Part shown: in pieces, positions 1-8,973 of the stretch | How the letters are laid out: every line of letters starts with the position of its first letter | Position numbering within the stretch: position 1 is the first letter of the stretch | Virus record (IMG/VR): IMGVR_UViG_3300009108_000011 | Location: 1 to 59,548 of that record | Source: a virus | Length of the DNA: 59,548 nt | Reading direction: 5' to 3' (one strand) | Translations under genes and position numbers: made by a program | Notes under the pieces: generated by a model | Told to the model about the DNA's origin: nothing | The model's input: only the letters and a program-made list of their open reading frames with translations | Database searches by the model: none

Positions 1-1146
1 TTATGCTATTTGAACTTCAACAAGAGCACCGTTCTTGTGAATTACCGTAAACACACCCTCATTATTTGTGTCTATTTTACGAATGTAAACATCTCTGTCT
101 CCAGAACCACTTGCTAATGTACCTACTGCTGTACCAATAGTTTGTGATTCACCTGTTTGACCAGCATAAGATGTGATTGTTGAGTTTGCAAAGTTATGAA
201 ATAATGTAGAACCTCCACCTGCACTTGCCCATGTAAGACCACCAGTATTACCTGATTGTGCTTGTAGGAATAATCCGTTTGTAGGTGCATTACTTACCTT
301 AAGATTTGCTTCATCAACTATATTATCTGCTATTGTTGTTGCATTACCTGATGAGGTTACTTCACCTGTTAAGTTTGCATTGGTTGTAATAGCAATATTT
401 CCAGTTCCATCAAAAGATGTTCCACCGATAGTCCTTGCTGTTGCTAATGCTGTAGCTGTTGCTGCGTTGCCTGTACAGCTAGCTGAACTGCCTGTTGTAT
501 TTTGGTTTAATGTGGCTACTCTTGCTGCTGCCAAAGTTCCACTTGAAATGTTACTTGCATCAGTTGTGTCTGTTGTTGCACTTGCTGCAAAACCTGCTTC
601 TGTTGGTGTTTGATTTATCCATGTACTAGACGAATTATCATATGCTAAAAGTTCATTATCTCCTACTGATGTAATCGTTACATCTCCCACATCTGCGATT
701 GCGTTAACGACTCCACCACCATATCCATACCAGTAGTTTCCCTTTCTGATCAGGATTGTTGGACTGGTAGTTGAGAGTGTTTCATTTTGACCACTAACTG
801 TTTGAATATGTCCGTCTGCACTAGGACTTGCAGTATGTGTTAAGGTGATTGTGTCACCTGTGTCTGCAAATAAATATACTAAATCATATTGACTTGTGTT
901 TGTTAATGCTAATTTATCAAGTGTGTCTGATGTACCTGATTCGGCTGCTATTACACATATAGAATCTGTTGGTGTTGCTACTCCACTTGCTATTGTAATT
1001 GTTGCGTTTGCTGGTGAGAAACCAAGCATTCCCTGTGCATCAGGATCTTCATTCCATTCATTAGAACCTACAGGTGATGAACCGTCATCTGGATATGACG
1101 AAGTGTTTACCTGTGTTGCGTGTTTATAAAGTGCTTTTCTAGCCAA
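1..1146 (-). CDS. Tail fibre-like protein with Gly/Ser/Thr/Ala-rich shaft
   Basis: This 381-residue protein is probably a virion fibre or fibre-tip component. A central stretch (about residues 185-285) is rich in Ala, Thr, Gly and Asn and contains NTTGSSASCTGNAATAT, followed by TIGGTSFDGTGNI; this pattern is common in trimeric phage tail fibres. The only start that opens the frame is TTG at 1146, overlapping the stop of the 40-residue ORF before it (TTGGCTAG), so translation is probably coupled. If the ends of the window are joined, its TAA is followed at once by the ATG of the 1083-residue adhesin. The fibre role is inferred from composition and position. Confidence 0.7.
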   Translation of the reverse strand: MARKALYKHATQVNTSSYPDDGSSPVGSNEWNEDPDAQGMLGFSPANATITIASGVATPTDSICVIAAESGTSDTLDKLALTNTSQYDLVYLFADTGDTITLTHTASPSADGHIQTVSGQNETLSTTSPTILIRKGNYWYGYGGGVVNAIADVGDVTITSVGDNELLAYDNSSSTWINQTPTEAGFAASATTDTTDASNISSGTLAAARVATLNQNTTGSSASCTGNAATATALATARTIGGTSFDGTGNIAITTNANLTGEVTSSGNATTIADNIVDEANLKVSNAPTNGLFLQAQSGNTGGLTWASAGGGSTLFHNFANSTITSYAGQTGESQTIGTAVGTLASGSGDRDVYIRKIDTNNEGVFTVIHKNGALVEVQIA

Positions 1147-1261
1147 TCTTTATCACCACTGTTTCATGTGTACGAACTTTATCATTAAGACCTTGTTGAG
1201 GTGTATGGTTTATAGCTTCAAGTAATTTGAATATTCCCTTCATTGTGAGTTTCTTAGCCAT
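1139..1261 (-). CDS. 40-residue micro-protein in tail operon
   Basis: This short ORF begins MAKKLTMKGIFKLLEAINHT. Its ATG lies 4 nt after the stop of the upstream gene, with GGAG about 9 nt ahead, and its stop overlaps the TTG start of the fibre gene. The tight fit on both sides and the Shine-Dalgarno match argue that it is translated. No family is recognised; it may simply couple translation of the fibre gene. Confidence 0.5.
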   Translation of the reverse strand: MAKKLTMKGIFKLLEAINHTPQQGLNDKVRTHETVVIKIG

Positions 1262-1265
1262 TTGG

Positions 1266-1814
1266 CTATACTCCATTGAATGTATGATTTACGAAAATTT
1301 TCAGAGTATCTGAAGATGTCTTGTTAAATGATGTGATACTGAAATGAGATAATACTTTTGTACTTGATGCAGGACTTGCTCCTCCTACATGTATACATCC
1401 ACCAATAATTGCGTTTGCATTAAAATCTGATGTTGTCCAACTGGTTCTCCAAGTTACAATATCTGTACCTGAACCAGTGTTGTCAGAGTCACCATCATTA
1501 GTTTTTGGATAAGTAGAATCTATTGCTTTTCTTGATGTTGTTACTGGGGTTGCTACTTCATTATATGTATCTGCTTTTGCTGGTGTTGCTGAACCTGTTC
1601 TTAATTCCATTCTACCACTAGAACCTGCAAAGTCACTTGTTGGTGATTCTCCTGCTGCCTTTTGGGCATAGAATAAATCTCCATCGTTTGTAACAATATT
1701 CTTAGCATATAACCACGATTTATTACCTTCATAATCTTCCTTAACAATACATATATTAAGATCTGGATTTATCCAGTTTGTTCGTGGTGTCTTTGATTCA
1801 AATAATCCAATCAT
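1266..1814 (-). CDS. Putative tail/baseplate structural protein
   Basis: This 182-residue protein is not recognised by motif. It is rich in Ser, Thr, Gly and Asn with beta-strand-like alternation, as in receptor-facing phage proteins, and lies between a Gly-rich adhesin and a fibre gene in the tail operon. A TATA-like TTTAAATAC lies about 28 bp upstream of the ATG, so it may also have its own promoter. Confidence 0.55.
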   Translation of the reverse strand: MIGLFESKTPRTNWINPDLNICIVKEDYEGNKSWLYAKNIVTNDGDLFYAQKAAGESPTSDFAGSSGRMELRTGSATPAKADTYNEVATPVTTSRKAIDSTYPKTNDGDSDNTGSGTDIVTWRTSWTTSDFNANAIIGGCIHVGGASPASSTKVLSHFSITSFNKTSSDTLKIFVNHTFNGV

Positions 1815-1869
1815 ACTAATATCACTGATTCATCAGAGTATTTAAAGATTTTCTAACCTTTATTTATAA

Positions 1870-3201
1870 CTATATCTGGTATGTCTTCTTTATTCCTAGT
1901 CCACCAGCAGATCCAGTAGAACCATCAGCACCAGTACCACCATAAGCAGAAGTACCACCAGTACCAGCAGATCCAGTAGAACCACCATTAACATTTATGC
2001 TTCCATTATTAGTTAATAATTCATATACAACACCAATAAATCCTCCAGAACCACCTCCACCAGAACCAGCACCTCCACCTCCACCAGCAGTATAATTTTG
2101 ACTACCAGAACCAGCAGTTCCATTACCACCATCAGCACCATCAGCACCATTAGATTCTATTATTCCTCCTGATGCTATTGTAATATTTTTAGCAAAAACT
2201 AATAAAGTTCCTCCACCATTTCCACCAGCTCCACCTGTTCCACCATTACCACCACTAGAGTACCCACTAGTACCCCCACCAGCACCTCCACCTGCACCTC
2301 CAGAACCACCAGCTCCATATATCTGTGGTTGTGCTCTTAGTATTTCTGTTGCATCATTAAACCGTGTATCTGCAACTATTCGTAAATCTCCTGACACACC
2401 AGATGTACCACTAGCACCAGAACCAGCACCAGAAGAACCACCAGTACCACCAGCACCAGAAGAACCACTAGCACCAGAAGTTAAATCTGCTCCCCATGAT
2501 TGTATTCCAGTATCTCCTTGACTACCACCAGCACCATTTTGTGTGGTTGCAGAACCACCATCTCCACCAGCTCTACCTTTACCTGTTGCTGACAGAGTTC
2601 CATTAACTGTTAAAGTTCCTTTTACTCGTATTATTGCATTTGTTTGATCAGCACCGTTATAACTCAGTGTTTGACTTGCATTGATTGTCAGATCATTATA
2701 ATTCTTTGGTGTATTAAAAGTTGTACTTGATGATATTGTGACATCTCCATCTGAACCGTCACCAAACCAGAATTCATCATAATCCATGTTTTGATGTGTG
2801 ATAACTCTTTCTGATATATCAACCCCTGTAACACTAGAACCGTTTGTAGTTACCTTTGCAAGTAGTATTGAATCTGTAGGTATTGTACCTGATGTATTTT
2901 TTGAAAAATCCCAAGATTCTGCTTCAGAATTACCATCTCTAGATAATGTAATATATATATAATTACTCGTATTTGCTGTTAAACTCGCTACATTTTCAGT
3001 TGCAGTTGATTCTATATGTAACCCTTTGAGTCTAGCTTCACCTAATGTGATATCCACTGAGAGACCTGTCGCTGATGATACAGTGAATCCTGATACTATA
3101 TAATCTCTAATAAAATCCTGACTAAACATCTTTTCAAAATCAGATGGTTCTACAACCTTAGCTGAAACAGAATCAGATCTAGGAATAAGTATTTTGGTCA
3201 A
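1870..3201 (-). CDS. Gly-rich adhesin-like tail protein
   Basis: The 443-residue product has an N-terminal half (1-190) resembling phage baseplate or fibre attachment proteins and a C-terminal half that is extremely Gly-rich (runs such as GGAGGGAGGGTSGYSSGG). That composition recalls the polyglycine-helix tips of T-even-type gp38 adhesins, which set host range. It overlaps the next gene upstream by 4 nt. A receptor-binding role is an inference; no homology search was possible. Confidence 0.6.
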   Translation of the reverse strand: MTKILIPRSDSVSAKVVEPSDFEKMFSQDFIRDYIVSGFTVSSATGLSVDITLGEARLKGLHIESTATENVASLTANTSNYIYITLSRDGNSEAESWDFSKNTSGTIPTDSILLAKVTTNGSSVTGVDISERVITHQNMDYDEFWFGDGSDGDVTISSSTTFNTPKNYNDLTINASQTLSYNGADQTNAIIRVKGTLTVNGTLSATGKGRAGGDGGSATTQNGAGGSQGDTGIQSWGADLTSGASGSSGAGGTGGSSGAGSGASGTSGVSGDLRIVADTRFNDATEILRAQPQIYGAGGSGGAGGGAGGGTSGYSSGGNGGTGGAGGNGGGTLLVFAKNITIASGGIIESNGADGADGGNGTAGSGSQNYTAGGGGGAGSGGGGSGGFIGVVYELLTNNGSINVNGGSTGSAGTGGTSAYGGTGADGSTGSAGGLGIKKTYQI

Positions 3202-3665
3202 AGGCTAAGTTGCCACTCCACTATAGCTCTCTTTGAAGATGTTTTTACTAATGGAGTAGAATCAATTTGTCTAGCCCACATTAACGGTGAACCTTGGTTA
3301 TCCCTAATAGCAATTTCATTCCATGTAAAATTTGCTTCAGAGTACCCAAAATCAGCACTTAAAAACAATGTAGGTCTAACATAAACCCTGTCAGCAGTTG
3401 ATATTTGTTTCCATAGTTTATTAGTTGATGCCTGTAAGTCTGTTTGACCACTTGCTGCTGCTGTGGTAGAATCTCCTACACCTATATAATCTCCATATCC
3501 CCCACCTGTGATATTACCTATATATTTTAATATTGAATCTTTTCCTACATCAACAACTAGATTCTTTGATACTGTGTCTCTGACTAATTTCTCAGAACCA
3601 TCCTCTTGTTTTTCATATACTTTTACATGAACATGTCCGTTCATAGGAACTATTTCTTTAGCCAT
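3198..3665 (-). CDS. Putative baseplate or tail protein
   Basis: This 155-residue protein contains TRP-free strands and WARQIDSTPLVKTSSKRAIVE, ending in a hydrophobic strand, like small baseplate wedge or fibre-connecting proteins. It overlaps its upstream neighbour by 1 nt and its downstream neighbour by 4 nt, so it belongs to the tail operon between hub and Gly-rich adhesin. No catalytic motif is visible. Confidence 0.55.
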   Translation of the reverse strand: MAKEIVPMNGHVHVKVYEKQEDGSEKLVRDTVSKNLVVDVGKDSILKYIGNITGGGYGDYIGVGDSTTAAASGQTDLQASTNKLWKQISTADRVYVRPTLFLSADFGYSEANFTWNEIAIRDNQGSPLMWARQIDSTPLVKTSSKRAIVEWQLSL

Positions 3666-5773
3666 TATGCTCCACTTCCATATACATCTTGAGATACTCT
3701 AGAACCATAACTGGAACTACCCCAAGTTGCCCTACTCTTATCATATGTATTCACAGTTCTCGATATATTTAAGGTTTCAGTTGTTATATATGTATCTAAA
3801 ATCACTGCATTTGTATTAGCAACAAAATTTAATACTTCTTCCATTGTTTCATAATCTTGTATTTCTTTACTTGTTGTAATAGCAGATTCAAAATCATGTA
3901 GTTTTCTGACTATTTCCTGATCATCCTCAAAGAAGTCAAATAGATACTCACCCACTATTACTCTGGTCTCCATTTTAGGGTATATCCATGATATACTTTT
4001 AATTGCAAAATCACCATCCACTCCTATCGATGTGTTTTTACAATTCACAACATCATTCTCTGATAACCACCCTAATAATGAAGAGAAATTAATTTCTGTC
4101 CTTTCTTGTATCTCACTATATCTATTCAGATATGATTGAATAAATCTTATTCCGTCTTGTCTGTTTGTAATCCAATTCATTATGAGTTTTTTTGAATGAA
4201 TTCCATATTTTGTAATACTTGCTGGTCTTTCACCTTTTACTACCATAGGAATTTCATAATCAAAATTAACTACTATATTTGCACCATTGGATGGTGCTGT
4301 TGTAAATGTTATATCTTTTGACAATGTATCTAATTCATAATCTTTATTTGGGGTTTTTAATGTTCCACCAACCTTCACTTCTAAAGTAGTTGCAGGATAT
4401 AATATTGTGAATACTTTATTATTACCATCACCAGTAAATGATTGTTCATGTTTAAATTCTGTTACTTCACCTACCAATGTTAATTGATTTACAAGTTTTG
4501 TGTCATCAAATCCCTTTTTGTTTATTAATACATTACTTGTTCCATGTGTAAATGTCCTGTTAGTAATATTATTAAGACTTGCTGGCTCAAAGAAAAATTC
4601 TTCATTAGGAGTTGTATAAAATATCCTATTTGTAAATGATGCAAAGTCTCTTATTATATCATATAATTTTCCATCAGCAATGAACTTTTCAACAGTTAAA
4701 TCAGTTGCTATACCCCTATCACTAAATATGAATTGTGTATTATTAGTTATTAGATCATTTAATATATACTCAGGAGATCTATTTGAATAACTCTGACCCC
4801 TGACTTCTGTTTCCACTAATATTTTACCAAAACTCTGTGCAGTTATTTTTTTATGTGAATCATTTATGTCAATTTTTGTTATATAACCACCAAACTTTAA
4901 CGTTGATCTTGGATTAACTTTATCTTTAATAAGAGTGGAAATCTCATCATCTAGTGCTATACCCTTATATATTCTGAGTCTTAATATATTGCCATTAAAA
5001 AAGTTACCAGTAGAACCTACATTATAAGTTGTTGTTGAATCGAATACATTATTCTGAAATACATTTCCCTGAAACAACGTACCTACAGTGTGTGTGTCTC
5101 CTTTTCCTATAAGTAATGCATTAGAATTAGTTCCATTGTATGTTATAGTTGCAGTTCCTTTTGATACTCCATCTACGTATAAAGTTACTAAGTTATCTGA
5201 GTTTCTTGAAACTCTAATTAAATGTTTTTCACCGTCATTATATCCTGCACTTGAACTTCTTATTGTTGTTCCTCCCATTTTAAATGCAACTTCACCAGCA
5301 GTAAGACCGTTTACAGATACAGCATATCCATTTGGATACGAACCTGCTCTTTTATCAAGTAAGTGACCATTAGATGTAGATGTCCATTTTGCCCATATGT
5401 ATATATCAAACTCTCCTGATAGATCTAAGTTATCATTGTCTGGTATTGAAACAAACGAACTACTTCCATTAAATACAGCCTGTTTACCATAAAAATCATC
5501 TTCATCTGTATATGTTAATGATGTTGCAGAACCGTTGTTAAACACACCACTTTCATCTCTAACTCCATTTTGAAAATTTAAACATAATGATAAGTTATTT
5601 AGATCTGCCAAATCCTGTTGATAATATACTTTATCATTAACAGAAGCAGATTCATTTTTTGGTATGGAGAATTCCATTTGGTCAACTGCACGATCGCCTT
5701 CTTTTGTTAGTTTTGATTGTAAGATTGTCTTTGCTGTGTTGTTATCTCCAACCAGAATTTTTACCTTTGCCAT
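3665..5773 (-). CDS. Tail hub-like protein with inserted LamG lectin domain
   Basis: The 702-residue protein has an N-terminal hub-type strand region (1-55) and a main hub-like body (about 290-640, starting near FGGYITKIDINDSHKKITA). Between them sits a concanavalin/LamG-like domain (about 60-285: FNGSSSFVSIPDNDNLDLSG, then WAKWTS and LYVDGVSKGTATI). It is encoded just after the tape measure and a small tail protein, the usual place for hub and baseplate genes. An insert motif GTLFQGNVFQNNVF also occurs in the 346-residue repeat protein. LamG domains bind sugars, so the hub may carry a glycan-binding arm. Confidence 0.7.
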   Translation of the reverse strand: MAKVKILVGDNNTAKTILQSKLTKEGDRAVDQMEFSIPKNESASVNDKVYYQQDLADLNNLSLCLNFQNGVRDESGVFNNGSATSLTYTDEDDFYGKQAVFNGSSSFVSIPDNDNLDLSGEFDIYIWAKWTSTSNGHLLDKRAGSYPNGYAVSVNGLTAGEVAFKMGGTTIRSSSAGYNDGEKHLIRVSRNSDNLVTLYVDGVSKGTATITYNGTNSNALLIGKGDTHTVGTLFQGNVFQNNVFDSTTTYNVGSTGNFFNGNILRLRIYKGIALDDEISTLIKDKVNPRSTLKFGGYITKIDINDSHKKITAQSFGKILVETEVRGQSYSNRSPEYILNDLITNNTQFIFSDRGIATDLTVEKFIADGKLYDIIRDFASFTNRIFYTTPNEEFFFEPASLNNITNRTFTHGTSNVLINKKGFDDTKLVNQLTLVGEVTEFKHEQSFTGDGNNKVFTILYPATTLEVKVGGTLKTPNKDYELDTLSKDITFTTAPSNGANIVVNFDYEIPMVVKGERPASITKYGIHSKKLIMNWITNRQDGIRFIQSYLNRYSEIQERTEINFSSLLGWLSENDVVNCKNTSIGVDGDFAIKSISWIYPKMETRVIVGEYLFDFFEDDQEIVRKLHDFESAITTSKEIQDYETMEEVLNFVANTNAVILDTYITTETLNISRTVNTYDKSRATWGSSSYGSRVSQDVYGSGA

Positions 5774-5779
5774 TTCTCA

Positions 5780-6307
5780 TCACTCTGCTGCAATAGGTGC
5801 ACCAGCTATAAAATTAACAGTCGCTGTCCATGTAATAGGTGTTGTTCCTTGTTTGTTTATATCAATGGATTCTATTAATCCTATTCTAGAGAATCCTATA
5901 TTACCAATTATAATTTGGTATTTGTCTTCAATATATGTTGATTGAAATCCTGATAATGAAGGATTTGTTTCTGCTTGATTATTAATTAAAAACTTCACTT
6001 GATCATCTGCCAATCTATTTGTTGTTAATCCAAACGGAGTAGTTCCTGTATTTTGAGTCTGACCATCTGTATCATAATTATTTGGTAGTATAACATCTGT
6101 CGGTTCATCATGTAATGTCCAAGATACTGATATTCTACATGTATTACCCTCTGCTTTTGTTAATATATTATTAGCATCTCCTGCCAAAGGTAGTGGCATT
6201 GCAGTTGCTGGTGATACCAAATTTATTGATATAGTATTAATATTTCTGATCAGATACCTATACTTTTTACCCGTTTTAAATGATCTAATTTCTATAGTTT
6301 CAGCCAT
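5780..6307 (-). CDS. Putative distal tail protein
   Basis: This 175-residue beta-rich protein (KTGKKYRYLIRNINTIS near the N terminus, WTATVNFIAG at the end) follows the tape measure gene by one base and precedes the hub gene. That is where distal-tail or tail-tube-like adaptor proteins lie in siphoviruses. The assignment rests on position and strand-like composition only. Confidence 0.55.
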   Translation of the reverse strand: MAETIEIRSFKTGKKYRYLIRNINTISINLVSPATAMPLPLAGDANNILTKAEGNTCRISVSWTLHDEPTDVILPNNYDTDGQTQNTGTTPFGLTTNRLADDQVKFLINNQAETNPSLSGFQSTYIEDKYQIIIGNIGFSRIGLIESIDINKQGTTPITWTATVNFIAGAPIAAE

Positions 6308-6308
6308 T

Positions 6309-8405
6309 TTATATTATACCTCTTCTACTGTGTGATTCTCTAAGTGCCCTTTCTACGATGGGTTTTATTTGCTGTAAATCAACATTATTTGCAACTTTAT
6401 CTATTGACACATTTATTACTACGTTATTTCTTTGATCATAATTTTGATTTCCACCTAATGCAGTATTTGGTGTTACATATTCCATACCTCTTTCACCAAA
6501 ACTCCATGTATCTCCCGTGTTTAATCCTACACCAATAACAGGCTCTGTAATCATACCACCAATGGCTCTACTCTTTTTAGTACCTGAAGCTTTCTTTTTC
6601 ATTTTTGCCATCATCTTCTTAACCTCTGAGTATGCAACACCAAAATCTATTGCTGTTGCTCTTATAATTTCTACTATTTCTCTTTCTCTTTCTTCTTTAT
6701 TTGTTGCCAACTTACTTAACACTAAATGTTCTGCTTCTTCTCTTGCAACTTTATCTGTGTATAAAGCTATACCTTCTTTATCTGCTTTTGCAAACTGTGC
6801 TCGTAGTTCTGTCTGTACCGTATTTCCTAAAATTCCTGCCTCTTTCATTGCTTCAAACTCTGCTATTATACCAACAGATTCTGCACTTAATCCAGTCTCT
6901 ATTGTTTTTAATACTTCCTTTACCCTTTCTGTACCCTCAAGCCAACTAGCCATCTTATCTTCACTCATTCCCTGTCCACCACGAGATCCAGTAGTTCCAG
7001 CTTCTGCATTTGCCCAAGCTTCAGGATTATTTGCTTTACTTTCTGCCATTAATCGTTCTAGTTCTGATTGTTGTTCTTCTTTTGAACTATAACCACCGAA
7101 TATACCAGACTTTCTATTTTTATCTTCTTCTAATTTCTTTGCAGCCTCATCTGCTTTGTCTGTTATTACTTTAATTCCATCAATGAATGTAGAGTTTGTG
7201 GATTCAATACCTGATATTATTTGCTGTGATGCCTGTGAAACCATTTGTTCCATTCCTCCTGTAACACCTGCTATTGTTTCCATTTTTTCATCAAAACTAT
7301 CAAGTAGTTTAGCGTAAGCTTCTGTTTTATTAAAAAATGGGTCTGCTAATGCTCTCATTTCTATTGCTATACTTCCTCCAACTCTTTCAGCTAACATACC
7401 AATCACTGCTGCTGGGTCTGTAAATAATGCTAGTGCTGCTATACCTACCTTTTCTCCCATTTTAAATAGATTAGCTCCTGCACCTACATTCTCTGCTCCA
7501 AACTTTAATAATCTAAGTGCTATAGGTTTCATCACACCACCAAAGAAATCCCCTATAGGTCTTAAGATAAGTGTAAATGCTGTTGACATAATCTTCATCA
7601 TTGATTGTGCTATAGGTGATGATTCTATTGCTTTAGTAATAATACTACCACCTATTCCAAGTGCACCTATTCCTCCAATCGCTAAACCTTTTCCATATTT
7701 TTCCATTCCACCTTGCATTTTATCTGAAAATATTTTTGATTTTTTCATTGCATTAACAATTCCTTGTCCTAGTTTATTTTCTCTAAGACCACCCCTTACT
7801 TTTTCGGTTCTTTCCTTTGCTTTTTGATCTCCAAACCCTATAGGTAATCCACCAATGGCTTCTTGATTTTCAGCATCAGACATCATTTCAGATTCTAACA
7901 TGAATGCCCTACCTATTGCTGATTTACCTGCTAATTTTTTACCTGCACCTAATAAACCTTTTACTCCAGATACACCTGCTGAACCACCCATTAATCCAAC
8001 ACCCATCATTTTACCAACTAATGTTCCACTTGTCATTCTTTGTATCATTTCATTAAAATGTCTTGTTTCTTCAAGTCTCATCTTATCTTTCATTCGTTTT
8101 TCTTGCAACAGCATATCTTTCTTGAATTTTACTTCTATTCTATTCAATCTTGCTGCTTCAAGTTGTTGAGAAGTTAACCTTCTATATATTTCTAAATTTT
8201 CGTTTTCTCTGTCTACATTAGCAGTTCTAAATTTTTCTGTCTTATCTCTCAGTTCTGCTGCTTGTAATTCCTTATCACTATCATGTTTATTAGGCTTTTC
8301 CAGAACATTAGTTAATTTCTCTGTTGTATCATTGAATTTTTCTAGTACCTTCTTGAATTTTTCATCAAGAACTATATTTAGATTAACATTATCTTCGTTT
8401 GCCAT
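6309..8405 (-). CDS. Tail tape measure protein
   Basis: The 698-residue protein sets tail length and is threaded through the tail tube. It shows a charged coiled-coil N terminus (about 10-125), a Gly/Ala/Met-rich hydrophobic centre (about 125-345: LVGKMMGVGLMGGSAGVSG, IGGIGALGIGGSI) and a helical charged C terminus. It directly follows the frameshifted chaperone pair, the diagnostic order in tailed viruses. The ATG at 8405 is preferred to an in-frame TTG at 8408. By the usual 1.5 Å per residue it would give a tail of about 105 nm. Confidence 0.85.
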   Translation of the reverse strand: MANEDNVNLNIVLDEKFKKVLEKFNDTTEKLTNVLEKPNKHDSDKELQAAELRDKTEKFRTANVDRENENLEIYRRLTSQQLEAARLNRIEVKFKKDMLLQEKRMKDKMRLEETRHFNEMIQRMTSGTLVGKMMGVGLMGGSAGVSGVKGLLGAGKKLAGKSAIGRAFMLESEMMSDAENQEAIGGLPIGFGDQKAKERTEKVRGGLRENKLGQGIVNAMKKSKIFSDKMQGGMEKYGKGLAIGGIGALGIGGSIITKAIESSPIAQSMMKIMSTAFTLILRPIGDFFGGVMKPIALRLLKFGAENVGAGANLFKMGEKVGIAALALFTDPAAVIGMLAERVGGSIAIEMRALADPFFNKTEAYAKLLDSFDEKMETIAGVTGGMEQMVSQASQQIISGIESTNSTFIDGIKVITDKADEAAKKLEEDKNRKSGIFGGYSSKEEQQSELERLMAESKANNPEAWANAEAGTTGSRGGQGMSEDKMASWLEGTERVKEVLKTIETGLSAESVGIIAEFEAMKEAGILGNTVQTELRAQFAKADKEGIALYTDKVAREEAEHLVLSKLATNKEEREREIVEIIRATAIDFGVAYSEVKKMMAKMKKKASGTKKSRAIGGMITEPVIGVGLNTGDTWSFGERGMEYVTPNTALGGNQNYDQRNNVVINVSIDKVANNVDLQQIKPIVERALRESHSRRGII

Positions 8406-8426
8406 CAAACTATATATATCTAGTTC

Positions 8427-8938
8427 CTATTTAATGTTTTTGGGTAGAGGTGGTGGTTTTACCATCTTCCTTGTTAATTGGTCTTGTATGTCTTTATGAA
8501 TAATTAGGAGGTTTTTGAGGAATTTGACTGGTTGTCTATCTGTTGTTTCTTTATCCCATCCGAAGTTGCTTGCACAGAAGTAGTAGATTGTGGCTGTGGT
8601 TCGTTCTCCGTTGTCGAGCCCATGAATGTCACCATCCAATCCTCTAAGAATTTCGCTAAAGGGTAGTCTACCATCACTCCAGCGATGATCTGTTTAGCAG
8701 TAGATGCTTTCATGTTTCGAAGGGCTGCTGCCGAGCCCATTTCAAAAGGTGCTTTACGAATAACCTTCAATAGGATAGTTTGCCTATAATTTGGTATATT
8801 CACTTTAGGTTTTGTTACATCTGTTAAATCAACACAGTTATTGATTACAGATTCTAATTCTCCAAATGTTAAATCGTCTTCATATTCTATAACTTCTTTC
8901 TTACCTTCCCAATCTATTTCAAAGCTTTTAATTGCCAA
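8427..8938 (-). CDS. Tail assembly chaperone, -1 frameshift (GT-like) fusion
   Basis: A -1 slip at 8657-8663 joins residues 1-94 of the short chaperone to 76 residues in the overlapping frame, giving 170 residues. The added part contains FCASNFGWDKETTDRQPVKF, close to the aromatic-GW...P pattern of gpT-like domains that bind the tape measure. The -1 frame is open from a TAA near 8698 to 8427, covers the slip site, and ends just before the tape measure gene. The 70-codon ATG-started ORF inside it (from 8639) is then not a separate gene. Confidence 0.75.
8504..8938 (-). CDS. Tail assembly chaperone, short (G-like) form
   Basis: This 144-residue product lies between tail tube and tape measure, where lambda-type gpG lies. 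It starts with TTG at 8938, and TTATAAA centred at about 8964 gives a leaderless promoter at the usual 26-bp spacing. Residues 93-94 are encoded by the slippery heptamer CCCTTTA, so a fraction of ribosomes should shift to -1 and make the longer fusion. The zero-frame tail after the site is Gln/Ser/Thr-rich. Confidence 0.75.
   Translation of the reverse strand: MAIKSFEIDWEGKKEVIEYEDDLTFGELESVINNCVDLTDVTKPKVNIPNYRQTILLKVIRKAPFEMGSAAALRNMKASTAKQIIAGVMVDYPLAKFLEDWMVTFMGSTTENEPQPQSTTSVQATSDGIKKQQIDNQSNSSKTS
8657..8663 (-). promoter_or_regulatory. -1 ribosomal frameshift slippery site CCCTTTA
   Basis: On the minus strand the codons read TAC CCT TTA, so the heptamer fits X_XXY_YYZ (C CCT TTA) in the zero frame of the short chaperone. 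The overlapping T-like ORF is in the -1 frame, exactly as needed. Established knowledge: this arrangement is conserved in tail chaperone genes of tailed phages. Confidence 0.75.
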
Positions 8939-8973
8939 TAAGTAACACCACGTAATCGGTCTTATAAATCTTT

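Noticed and set aside
1900-2600. Repeat array resembling CRISPR
   Set aside because: The repeats are short Gly-codon runs inside a Gly-rich adhesin gene, not spaced repeats with unique spacers.
6517-7092. 191-codon plus-strand ORF
   Set aside because: Lies opposite the tape measure gene and reads as its antisense; no promoter or start signal.
8427-8639. Independent 70-residue gene
   Set aside because: Better explained as the -1 frame part of the chaperone fusion.
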